From contig JAURVB010000170.1 of NCBI GenBank assembly GCA_033002965.1, forward strand, positions 1 through 64,000: a DNA stretch of 64,000 nt, given 5' to 3'. The position numbers and the translations under genes are program-made. How positions within the stretch are numbered: the first letter of the stretch is position 1; each line of letters begins with the position of its first letter. The notes beneath the pieces are model-generated. The model did no database searches, had not been told where the DNA came from, and saw nothing but the letters and a program-made list of their open reading frames with translations. This DNA is from Piper betle (taxonomy: Eukaryota > Streptophyta > Magnoliopsida > Piperales > Piperaceae). Shown in pieces: positions 30,665 through 40,890 of the stretch.

Positions 30665-32341
30665 TAGGGGTGGGCGTCGGTCAGTCGGGCATTAGACAAT
30701 GCATTGTCCATGTCTGTCCATTTAACTCGGGTAAAAAGTCAGTCGTCTATGGTCAAAATTCTTCAGTCAAGTCGATCACTATCAGGCACAATCAAAATTC
30801 GGTCAATATAAGAAATTATATTCATCTCATATTTATTTTATTATTTAATTATTTTTTTCAATATAAATATTATTTTTTCTCCCAAACAACTAATATCTCA
30901 TTTATATAATCATTATCTCTTTTATTTTTATTAGTTTCTCTCTTGTCAATTAACATAAAAATTAAAATCACTTTTTTAAAAAAATTTGAATAAAGAAATA
31001 TTATATTATAATGGGAAAATTCAAAAAATAAGATTGATATGAAATCTATGACTAGATGTGTGTCATACAAACCTTCTATTAGAATTGAAAATTATCAATT
31101 ATTTGTCTTATTGGAAGCTTAAGTAAGAGATTGCAAGAAGTAAACAAGCTAATTATAAAATGTTCATCAAAGGAGCCAACACAGAGTGATTTGGAGAATT
31201 ATTTGGATGAATTAATTATTCTTTTTGTAGATGGAATAGACAAACAATTTGATATATTATTATGGGGGAGATTGAACATAATAAAATTTCATATTATGGG
31301 AAAATTTGTTAAGATATTTCAGTCGTTTTTATGTCAACCATTGCCTTCGAATCAGCATTTAGTATTACAGAACAAATAATTAGTTCAACTAAGAATAGTT
31401 TGAGCCTAAAAATACTTAAATTTTTAATATGTACCCAAAATTAGTTAATGAGTGACTATGAAGGTAATTCATATTTTATATCCATACATTTTTTATTTTT
31501 ATTATATTTTTTAACATATAGTTTTCTCTTACTACCATATATTTTTTGTAGAGAAATAACCAAGTTCATTATTAAATTTATTTGGAACAATAAATATTAA
31601 AGAATGTGAAGATATTGATGATGATGTTGATAGAGATGGTATTTCAACATTTTAATGTTTATAATAAGCATGTGAAAATGTTGTATTTAGTTTCTACTTT
31701 TCTAATATTTATAAAATATTTCTATAAGTTATTAACTCTTTTGTATATTTTTTTATGTAAGTGAGTTATATTGGATGAAGAATCTACTACTAGAATATTT
31801 TGTCTTTGAAATATATGTGATATTAGACTACATTTTGATGTCAAAGATTACTTTAAAATTTTTATATATCGATTAACTTTTTGTTTGACTTGAAAATGTA
31901 TAAGAGCTAAATTTTAAAAATTTAATAAACTATAATATTAATTGAGAGCATTCTAACTATATAGTAAGTTGTTTAATATGATTGTTGATGTAAATGTATT
32001 GTTCTAAATTTCTAAATATCAGAATGACTTTTATCTTTTCTCTATGTAAGTCATTTTGGATTATTTTAGATATTAAATATCAATTTTATGTATAAACTTA
32101 ATTAATTTTATTGTTTATCATGATTTGAAATTTTCATAGAACATAATATTAGCCTCACAAATGTTAAATGCATTATGTTATTTATATAAAATATAGGACA
32201 TTCAGTCGGTGGTTCAGTCGAACAAAGAAATATTCAAGTTTAGTTTGTTTTTATTCGGTCAAATTCGATCAATTAAATTCAATCAGACATGTTTCGGACT
32301 TCGGTCAGACTCAATAATTCTGACGTCCGCATCCACCCCTA
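30665..32341. mobile_element. Decayed hAT element with TAGGGGTGGGCG ends
   Basis: Left end TAGGGGTGGGCGTCGGTCAGTC; right end GTCCGCATCCACCCCTA. Flanking 8-mers GGTGGGCC (30657-30664) and GGTGCGCC (32342-32349) agree at 7 of 8 bases. Subterminal CGGTCA/TGACCG-like motifs recur. The interior is very AT-rich, with one transposase vestige at 31131-31379. Confidence 0.75.
31131..31379 (+). pseudogene. hAT transposase C-terminal (dimerisation) vestige
   Basis: 82 residues with the arrangement SDLENYLDE ... FDILLWGRLN ... FH...G, comparable to the plant hAT C-terminal pattern in which a YL-rich helix precedes FDILxWW. The tryptophan pair is degraded and flanking frames are closed. Identification rests on this pattern and on lying inside inverted ends. 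Confidence 0.5.
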
Positions 32342-32349
32342 GGTGCGCC

Positions 32350-32909
32350 GGTAAGACAAACGTGGAGTTGGGGTATAAAATTTTCAATCACATTTTAGAT
32401 TTTGGCCTCACTAGAACTTTATATTTTATATCTGATCCTAATCATCCATCTGAGCTCAAAATTCAAATCATAGGAAGAAGGCTATATTTATTACTATAAT
32501 ATATCACTACTAGCATATTATTTGTGTGTTGTCTGGATCATGGGAATTTTTTTAATTATAATTACATATATTTTAGATAAAATAAATTAATATGTAAATT
32601 GATACTTTTTTGCAATAAATAGTATTAAAAATCTTTTAAAATCTCTATAGTAAAGATGCCAATTTTAAATCATTTAAAATGATTATCGGAGAGCTTTAAT
32701 AAAATTAAGATAATAATAATAGATATAAATTTATAGAATATTAGAGCTACCTTAAAAGAGCAACTATTATTATAATTATTATAATTATTATAATTATTAT
32801 ATATACGGATTCTATGCCCTAAAGCTTAAGCCCCGGTTTCAGTGCAAGCCCATATTTGCTCTACCACTTTTCACATAACGGGCTGGACGGGCTTGTTATG
32901 AGATCTAGG
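32350..32909. other. AT-rich intergenic sequence
   Basis: Contains ATTATTATAATT microsatellite-like repeats near 32764-32802. No gene seen. Confidence 0.4.
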
Positions 32910-33090
32910 GTTGCTAATTGAGCGAGCTAGCTCGTGAGCATTTAGTGTTCGGTTCGGCTTAACTTGACTCGAAACTCGACATTTAAATACTCGAGCTCGA
33001 ACTCGAATCTTACGAGCCGAGCTTGAGCCAGGTCGTGCTTGACTCGACTCGGTTATAACTCAAACTCGACAAGATAAAATAATATAATAA
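32910..33090. mobile_element. Left half of a split inverted-end element
   Basis: The end GTTGCTAATTGAGCGAGC and repeated GAGCTCGA/ACTCGAA motifs match, in reverse complement, the end at 43455-43471 (GCTCACTCGATTAGCACC). About 10 kb of later insertions separate the halves. No clear 8-bp duplication was found outside the ends. Confidence 0.6.
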
Positions 33091-33114
33091 TATAGTTTAT
33101 ATATATATATATAT
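33091..33114. repeat. (TA)n tract, left flank of giant palindrome
   Basis: Pure TA dinucleotides directly before GGAGAAAGTGACGCTGTAATGG, the start of the palindromic element. Confidence 0.8.
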
Positions 33115-35389
33115 GGAGAAAGTGACGCTGTAATGGAGCACAGCCAAGTTGGCTGTGCTCCAATTTTTTCAGCCGTTGGATTGAATCCAACGGCTGAAAA
33201 TAACCCAACCAACATCACCCCCCCCCTCCCCTTCCTCTGCTTTCACCTTCCCTTTGGTCCGCCGCGCCCCTCGCCCCGCCCCGCCTCGCTCCGCCCCGCG
33301 CCTCCCGCCCCTGCCCCCGCGCCCCCGCCCCGCCCCGCCGCGCCCCCGCCCCCACCGCCCCGCCGCCCCTGCTTTCACCCCCCAGCCGCGCCCCGCCCCG
33401 CCCCGCGGCCCTCGCTCCGCCCCGCGCCCCACGTCCCGTTTCCCTCCCCCTCTCCGCCCGTTTCGCCCCAACCCCACGCCGGCGTCACCAACAGCACTCC
33501 GACGGTGGCGCGAAAAAACAGGGGCGGGGGAGGAGGGCGGGGTGGAAGGGGCGATGGCATTTTCGTAATAAACATTTGACTCGCTCCCGAGTCAATATTA
33601 CGAAATAAATATTAAAAATAATTTTAAAAAATAAAATACTATAAAATAAAAACTTGACTCACTCTGGCTCGAGTCAATACTACAAAATTGATTTTTAAAT
33701 TTTTTTAAAAAATACAATACCATAAAATAAAAACTTGACTCGGACCCGCGCGGGATCGAGTCAAGTTTTAATTACAAAATAAATTTTTTTAAAAATAAAA
33801 TAATTCGGTAATAAAAACTTAGACTCGCTCATTTCTTGAGTCAAGTTTTTAATACTATGAAAAATTTTTAAAAAAATATAAGATAATTTTGTAATAAAAA
33901 GTTGACTCGATCCCGTGCAGGATCGAGTAAAGTTTTAATTACAAAATAAATTTAAAAAAATAATAATAATTCCTTAATAAAAACTTGACTCACTCCCAAC
34001 AAGAGTCAAGTTTTTATTAAGAAATTATTTTTATATTTTTTAAAATTTATTTCGTAATATTAACTCTAGTCAGCAAGCAAGTCAATTTTTTATTACGAAA
34101 TTATTTTATATATTTTTTAAATTTTATTTTATAATATTGACTCGAGTCTGGATGAGTCAAGTTTTTATTATGAAATAAAATTTTAAAAAATAAACTAATT
34201 CTGTCAATTTAAAAAAATAAATTTATTTCGTAATCTTGACTCGAGTCGGTAGCGAGTCAATTTTTTATTACGAAATTGATTTTATACTGATTTGTGTCAA
34301 GATTATGAAATAAATTTATTTTTTTAAATTGACAGAATTAGTTTATTTTTAAAATTTTATTTCATAATAAAAACTTGACTCATCCAGACTCGAGTCAATA
34401 TTATAAAATAAAATTTAAAAAATATATAAAATAATTTCGTAATAAAAAATTGACTTGCTTGCGACTAGAGTTAATATTACGAAATAAATTTTAAAAAATA
34501 TAAAAATAATTTCTTAATAAAAACTTGACTCTTGTTGGGAGTGAGTCAAGTTTTTATTAAGGAATTATTATTATTTTTTAAATTTATTTTGTAATTAAAA
34601 CTTTACTCGATCCTGCACGGGATCGAGTCAACTTTTTATTACAAAATTATCTTATATTTTTTTAAAATTTTTTTCATAGTATTAAAAACTTGACTCAAGA
34701 AATGAGCGAGTCTAAGTTTTTATTACTGAATTATTTTATTTTTAAAAAAATTATTTTGTAATTAAAACTTGACTCGATCCCGTGCGGGTCCGAGTCAAGT
34801 TTTTATTTTATGGTATTGTATTTTTAAAAAAATTTTAAAAATCAATTTTGTAGTATTGACTCGAGCCAGAGTGAGTCAAGTTTTTATTTTATAGTATTTT
34901 ATTTTTTAAAATTATTTTTAATATTTATTTCGTAATATTGACTCGGGAGCGAGTCAAATGTTTATTACGAAAATGCCATCGCCCCTTCCACCCCGCCCTC
35001 CTCCCCCGCCCCTGTTTTTCGCGCCACCGTCGGAGTGCTGTTGGTGACGCCGGCGTGGGGTTGGGGCGAAACGGGCGGAGAGGGGGAGGGAAACGGGACG
35101 TGGGGCGCGGGGCGGAGCGAGGGCTGCGGGGCGGGGCGGGGCGCGGCTGGGGGGTGAAAGCAGGGGGCAGTGGGGGCGGGTGGCGTGGGGGGCGCGGGGG
35201 CGTGGCGGGAGGCGCGGGGCGGAGCGAGGCGGGGCAGGGCGAGGGGCGCGGCGGACCAATATTTGCAGGGGAGGGAGGGAGGGAGGGGAGGGAGGGTGCT
35301 TGGGTGTTTTTCAGCCGTTGGATTCAATCCAACGGCTGAAAAAATTGAGCACAGCCAAGATGGCTGTGCTCAATTACAGCAATCTCATC

Positions 35390-35390
<1 letters not shown>
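33115..35390. mobile_element. Giant palindromic (fold-back) element, arms ~1.1 kb
   Basis: Left arm (33115 to ~34230) and right arm (~34290 to 35390) are near-perfect reverse complements; examples are 33581-33680 against 34861-34960 and the GC-rich blocks 33220-33540 against 34985-35290. The centre is only ~60 bases. Each outer end carries two nested hairpins: GAGCACAGCCAA/TTGGCTGTGCTC and CAGCCGTTGGATT/AATCCAACGGCTG. Inside the arms, units of ~70-100 bases repeat the core ACTTGACTCG...CGAGTCAA followed by AT-rich sequence. It sits between (TA)n tracts and has no coding capacity. The second copy is at 47072-49745. Confidence 0.85.

Positions 35391-35444
<54 letters not shown>
35390..35444. 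repeat. (TA)n tract, right flank of giant palindrome
   Basis: About 50 bases of TA repeats following CATCCTATAT. Together with 33091-33114 it brackets the palindromic element. Confidence 0.85.
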
Positions 35445-35453
<9 letters not shown>

Positions 35454-35553
35454 TAATATAATAACAAAGTATTGAGATAGTTGAGATGGTAAGTATTCAA
35501 GTTGATGACTGCAAGGGGGTTTAATCCACATTGATTACATTTTTTTACGTGAG

Positions 35554-35558
35554 GTACT
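35554..35558 (+). repeat. Target-site duplication GTACT (left)
   Basis: GTACT immediately precedes the LTR start TGTTTGTACA and is repeated at 43236-43240 after the LTR end ...CCAGAACA: a perfect 5-base duplication. Confidence 0.9.
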
Positions 35559-37668
35559 TGTTTGTACATATTTATCCGAAAAATATTTATATTTATCCGG
35601 AGATGTGGATAATATTTATTCAATTATGTGACAGTACTCAGCCACTTACGTGGATGACTTCCTGCATATTACAAAAGAATTGGTCATACGGTTTCAAAAC
35701 TGCCGGAGAAAGAATTGCCAGAAGAAGAGGTAGACATTGTTCTACAGCTGTTGGAGGAAATCTCTCACTCAGGAGTTATCCTAATTCTATAAAAGCCGGG
35801 TGTTATTGCTGAAGCAAGGGGGCTTGTACGCTAAAGGAAAAGAATTTTGCCAGACAGAAGAAAAGCCAAGGGAGGAGCCCCTCACTGGAGATGCTCCGAT
35901 GACCCTCGCCAACACCCGATCACTACCCTCGTCACGCCCATGAATCCTTACCCAAGATCCAAACTTTCCACTTGACAGAGCCACCGGTGAAGGAGTCGTG
36001 TTGCCGACGTGCTGCCGTGAGAAGAGCCCAAGCCCCGGTGTGGGAGTCTGCCATCGCTGGAAAAAGAGTGCTGGAGTCCAACATCTTGCCAATGCCGAGG
36101 AGTTAGTGCTCACTGTCTTGCTTATTAGCCAGGAGAGGAGGTTGAAAGCCTTGCCTCACTAGATTTGTTTCAAGGAAATACACTCGTACCTTGTGGTTGC
36201 CATAGCTGCCGTGGAAGGCCGGAGTTCACTGCTGCTGTGGAGTGCTACCAGGATCACCACATCTCCGAAGATCAGTCCCCATTGTTGTTGTGCAGCCTCG
36301 CCGAAATCCTCATCGAGCCAAGAATTCCAGAAGAATTGTCGCCGCTGCACGGTTGGATCGCCAGAAAAGATAGAGCCCTCCTCATCACCGTGAAGGAGTC
36401 ACTGCATTGCCTTGAAGGAGTCATAGGAAAGTGCCCTTCCTTCCCCCAACACATCACCCCCCAGAATTTCCGCCGAAGACTCCTGCTGTCGCCGGAATTC
36501 TGCCAGCAAGCTGTAGATTGGAAAAGTCAGAAAATAGAGTAGCGAAGGTCTCGATTTCGCTACATTTTTTCGACCAGTTCCGGTCGCTTCTAGCCCCGTC
36601 ACGAGGTTCAGAGTGAAGGCGGAGAAGTGATCTACAAACCCAAACTGAGATCCCCCGGAGTTCGTCGTCGAGGTCGCCGAAAAACATCGGGAAGCGTGGA
36701 AGTTGCTGGCCGGAAAAGCAGAAAACAGAGCATCGAAGGTCTGATTTCGCAATTTTTCCCGACCAACACCGGTCGTTCCCAATGTCGCCGTGAGGAGAAA
36801 CGTGAAGACAGAGGAGTGGTCTAGAAACCCAAACTGAGTTTCACCAAATTTCGTCACTGTAGTCGCCAGAAAAAATTGAGAAGTGACCAACGTAGCAGAA
36901 AAGTGTCTAACTTTCCGGCATCCAACCGACCGACCAAAGCCGCCGCTGACTGTCGGACCACGACCAAGATCTTCACCATTCTGAGATCTACAGTTCTGGG
37001 CGAACTCCGCCACCATCCGACTCCAGAAAATCCACCGCCGAAGCCCCAAAAGCGCCGCCGCATCACACCGTAGCCGGGTCCGTCGTGCCAGTTTACTTCG
37101 GCTGCTCCACAAGATTTGGCAGATCCGCGACCAGCCATTTACCCGCAGACCCATGACCAAATCTAGATCGTGACTGCGTTTGTGACCACCTGCGACCCGA
37201 ATTGGAGCTGGTGTACAGTACACCACCCGTAGACTGGCGCACGCAGAAAGAAAGGAAGCCGGCGTACACCATCCGGTCTGATCCAGCATTTGTTTGGTTT
37301 GAACCAACCCGGAATGGCATGGTTCAGCATATCAACACTGTAGAAAAAATTTGAAGGCTTTCTAGACTGATCAAGGCAAATTTATCTAAAGGCAGCAAAA
37401 ATTCACTGTTTTGTGTAACTTGTAAAAATCAAAGGAGCAATAGTGGATTGTGAGTATTAATCTCACCGTGGACTGACTTAGGGATTCAAGTTGAACCCTA
37501 AGGAACCACGTAAAAAATTTCCTGCGTGTCATTTCATGTATTTGTAATATTTTCTATTTCCATCGCACTATCTCTTTGCGCGACAAGGGCGCCTTGGTCC
37601 CACTGAACCTTTAAACCCGAATCACACAAGAACCGATTCGAGGGGGCGGACAATCCCGTACCAGGACA
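35559..37668 (+). repeat. 5' LTR of the PB1-carrying retrotransposon
   Basis: About 2.1 kb, TGTTTGTACATATTTATCC ... CAATCCCGTACCAGGACA. It contains a TATA box (TATAAAAG, 35788-35795). It is ~230 bases shorter than the right LTR because a segment present at 41683-41911 is absent after CGCCGCTGCACG near 36350. Apart from that the copies differ by only a few per hundred bases where I compared them. Confidence 0.9.
35788..35795 (+). promoter_or_regulatory. TATA box in the LTR
   Basis: TATAAAAG about 230 bases into the LTR, conserved at 41120-41127 in the other LTR; the likely transcription start of the retrotransposon RNA lies just downstream. Confidence 0.6.
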
Positions 37669-37674
37669 TATTTT

Positions 37675-37692
37675 TGGCGACTCTACTGGGGA
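37675..37692 (+). promoter_or_regulatory. Primer-binding site
   Basis: TGGCGACTCTACTGGGGA lies 6 bases after the LTR end, where reverse transcription is primed. Similar TGGCGACTC... sites occur in some large plant gypsy-type elements; I do not assign the tRNA with certainty. Confidence 0.65.
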
Positions 37693-37742
37693 CCAGCTAG
37701 ATGGTAGCAGTGTCGTTTGAAGATTTGTGCAAGTAAGGAGGA

Positions 37743-39875
37743 ATGGCACCGAAGATAAGAAATGCGGCACGACAAAGAAATGGTAATGAGGATAATTCAT
37801 CCACATCAACTGAAGGTGGGCAACAATTTGAATTAAACATGGAAGCAAGTCAGTACATAGCGGGAAATGTACGCGAAAGAATACAACAGCTCGAAGCAGT
37901 GTTAAATGAAGGAAATGAAGGAGGAATTACTCCAAGAAGAAGCATGTTGACCCGAGATGATCAAAGTCCAAGAAGCAATGAAGAGGTAAACCAACCATTA
38001 GAAGGCAGACAAGTGTTTTTGACAGCAACAAATCAGCTAAGTGGAGGACAAGTACTAAATCAAGCAATTGAAGAAAGATTCCGCCAAAGTGAAGAGCTGA
38101 TGCAACGAATTGAGGATATGATACAACAAGTGCTCACCCAGATGCAACGGGCTAGTGCTGCAAACGGGAGCTCGTCAAGAAGAGAAGACGACCATCCCAC
38201 ACAATGTCCAATAATGGACCAATCCCTGGAGGCTAGACAGATGTCTTCAACCTCTGAAAATCCAATTGTATCTACCTCACTCCCAGCTACTGGCACAACC
38301 TTGAGGGATCAAGCTAACATCCCTCACGAAATTAACAATTTGTTTCTCATTTCAAGTACTGAGTCCACGCACCTAACATCTACAACTTCAACTTCGTTGC
38401 CCGAACAGATTTGGATGCAACACTATCCCACTATGCAACCGATTCGAACTGAACATAGTTTACTTCCTCACTCAACATGGTTTCCAGAACCACCGTATTA
38501 CCAACGGCCATACCCATACCAGTGGTATAATCCTGCATGCTCCCAACAACTATCATCTATGGTGTTTCCACCGTCAATCACCACCACGGTACCCATCCCA
38601 ACAGTACCGTCGGCAATGCCAATAAGTCAAATGTCAGTTCCTATTATAGATTTACCAGCTAGTTAGCCACAAGCCCAATTTCCAACCCTGTCACTAGCAC
38701 CAATGTCAGACCCTTGTTATGAAGAGTTGAAAGCAGAAATGGATGCACAAGCTGCACTTATCACTGCATTGATTGGAAAGAAAGATAAAGAATCAAGTGA
38801 AGTGACAAAGCATCTTCAACCGTTAGCTGATAAAGTCTACACTGAGGTTTTTCCTGAGAAGTACAAGTGCCCAACCTTCACGAAGTTTGATGGAGATGGC
38901 AACCCTGAAGATCACATCACAATCTTTGAGATTGAGTGTGGAACAATCTCGACAAATGAAAAGTTAAAATTACAACAATTCCCAGCTTCTCTCAATGGTA
39001 ATGCACTTAGATGGTTCAACAATCGCCCACCCAGATCAATCAGAACATGGGAGGAACTCATCGAGCAATTCACAGCTCATTTTCAGTTAATCGATATCCC
39101 GATAAAGATTGAGCATTTAAGGCAATGTCAGAGAAAACCAGGTGAAGAATTTGCTACATATGTAAAAAGATTTAGAAGTCTTTCATCCTAAATGAAAGAG
39201 ACTCCAGAGATCAAGGAGCTTGTAAAGATTTGCACGATGAATGCTGGATCAGTAGCTTGGTTCCTGAGTGCTGCACAATGCAACACATTTGAAGAACTCT
39301 TTGAAAGGGTGCTGATATATGAGGAACTCAACAGAATTTCTGCTTCAACAAAGAATAAAGGAGCATCAAGCAATGCAGTCACCGAGCTTGGTCACATGAA
39401 TCATGAGTGGAAAGTGAAGACTAAGAATGGAAGTCAGAATCTAAGATATACACCTCGAGAGTCTCGACAACTGCGTGAATGGAGGAATATTCAAGATTAC
39501 ACCTTCAACACTGGAGATACTGAGAGATGGTTTGACGTGTTGAAGAGCAAAGGAAAGATCACACAATGGACTCCAAAAAATTTGCCAAACCTAGAAGATG
39601 AAAAGAACAAAATTCTTTGTCGATTTCACCAGAGGTTAGGTCATTCTACGGTGAAATGTCGAGACATGATGGAGAAGATCCAAGAGTTACTTGACAAAGG
39701 TGATATAAAGTACAAAACTTCAACTGCCAATGTGATGATAGTGAGCCACTCATCTTCACTAATGAAGTCTCAAAAGAGAATGGAAAAACTAGATGAAGGA
39801 AAGAAAAATGAGAAAATGGATGCCCCGATGATTAAGGTCAACGACATGGAAATGCCACCTGTTTCCACTAAATAA
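37743..39875 (+). pseudogene. gag: Gag polyprotein of the retrotransposon (in-frame stops)
   Basis: One frame, starting at the ATG at 37743. It reads through 38664-38666 (TAG) and 39189-39191 (TAA) to the TAA at 39873-39875. The N-terminal ~300 residues are glutamine/serine-rich with a helical, coiled-coil-prone segment (RFRQSEELMQRIEDMIQQ) and a proline/tyrosine-rich stretch. From about 38850 the capsid region is typical of gypsy Gag: FTKFDGDGNPEDHITIFE, then ALRWFNNRPPRSIRTWEEL, QRKPGEEFATYVKRFRSL. Near 39618-39659 is a zinc-knuckle-like C-x2-H-x4-H-x4-C (CRFHQRLGHSTVKC), followed by a helix, as in Tat/Ogre-like Gags. Gag packages the element RNA into particles. Stops make this copy defective. 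Confidence 0.85.
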
Positions 39876-40757
39876 GTGAAGAAAGGGTTCCCTACATCTC
39901 CAATGATGCATGAGTTTGAAGTTCAAACTGATCAAAAAATAAGACTTTGTGAAGGAAAGGAGCTCAATAAAGAAAAGATAGAAGATCAGCTTGTTGTTCA
40001 AACAACTTCAACTCAAGAAGAAGTTAAATTGAAGGATTCAATGCAATATGGAAAAACAAAACTTCGCCTGATTTGCAGTTACGGTGGAAAGATAGCGATC
40101 CAAGGAAGGAAGAGACATTACATTGGAGGAAACACACGACTTGTTTTAGTGGATCGTGATTGTTCTTATTCAAGTCTTGTTACTCGAATCAAGAGTACAT
40201 TTTCTACTAGCAGCCCTTTCATGATCAAGTGTCAGCTACCAGGTGAAAGCTTGAAGTACCCTATCACAATTGCTAGTAATGAAGACTTGATAAATATAAT
40301 CGAAGAGCAAGAGGAGTTCAACACAAACACAAGATCAACTTCTCGCCTTCATTTCTTTGTATTACCGAAGAAATCAAGATCACCATCCAACTCGACATTG
40401 GACAAGAAGTTGGGCGCGTCAATCGAAATTACTACTCCTAAAAGGTTTAAAAGAGAAGCCAACAGCTCAACAAATAGTATGAGGCATCACAAAAGAACAA
40501 GGTCTCCCCCATATCATAGAAGGAAAAGAAGACATCATGAGATCTTCTCGCTAGAGAAGCTAGATGCTAAGAAAGAGAAGTCACAGCTTAGAGTAGAAAC
40601 GAAATTGTCATTCCCCCATTGCTACCCAAATCTAAAAAGTAAAAGGAAAGAAATATGGATTTGGAGACCACGGTTGTCAAGTAAAGAAGTCACTCTCCTA
40701 AATCAAAATAATGGGCAGTTATCACATAGTGACGGAGAAGGGGTCATCCTAGCTTGA
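39876..40757 (+). CDS. PB1-type domain plus basic tail in the gag frame of a retrotransposon
   Basis: In the same frame as gag and separated from it by one TAA (39873-39875), with no new ATG needed. Residues about 60-146 (40053-40313) look like a plant PB1 domain: KLRLICSYGGKI, YIGGNTRLVLVDRD, FMIKCQLPGESLKYPITIAS and an acidic NEDLINIIEEQEEF (OPCA-like). PB1 domains are ubiquitin-fold modules for protein pairing, found in plant kinases, ARF/IAA proteins and NLP factors. A lysine/arginine-rich stretch (KRTRSPPYHRRKRRHHE) follows, resembling a nuclear-localisation or RNA-binding region. It occupies the place where pol would be. I infer capture from a host gene. The function is unknown. Confidence 0.7.
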   Translation: MKKGFPTSPMMHEFEVQTDQKIRLCEGKELNKEKIEDQLVVQTTSTQEEVKLKDSMQYGKTKLRLICSYGGKIAIQGRKRHYIGGNTRLVLVDRDCSYSSLVTRIKSTFSTSSPFMIKCQLPGESLKYPITIASNEDLINIIEEQEEFNTNTRSTSRLHFFVLPKKSRSPSNSTLDKKLGASIEITTPKRFKREANSSTNSMRHHKRTRSPPYHRRKRRHHEIFSLEKLDAKKEKSQLRVETKLSFPHCYPNLKSKRKEIWIWRPRLSSKEVTLLNQNNGQLSHSDGEGVILA

Positions 40758-40890
40758 GAGCAAAAATATTATTCTTCGAAAAAAAACGAACAAAAGGATA
40801 AAATGCAAAAAAAAGAAAAAAGAAAAAAGCAAACTATATTTTTTGCCAATTCTTCTTTCCAAGTTTGCGAAAAATCGGCAAGGGGGCTAA

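Noticed and set aside
33133..33579. 148-codon proline-rich frame and its mirror images at 34938-35339
   Set aside because: They are the GC-rich block of the palindromic element read in both arms; no conserved protein features.
35787..36113. 108-codon frame conserved at 41119-41445
   Set aside because: Conserved only because both lie in the duplicated LTRs; no family resemblance.
36399..37307. 302-codon minus-strand frame in the left LTR
   Set aside because: Antisense within an LTR; the corresponding frame in the right LTR is broken into shorter pieces, so it is not maintained.
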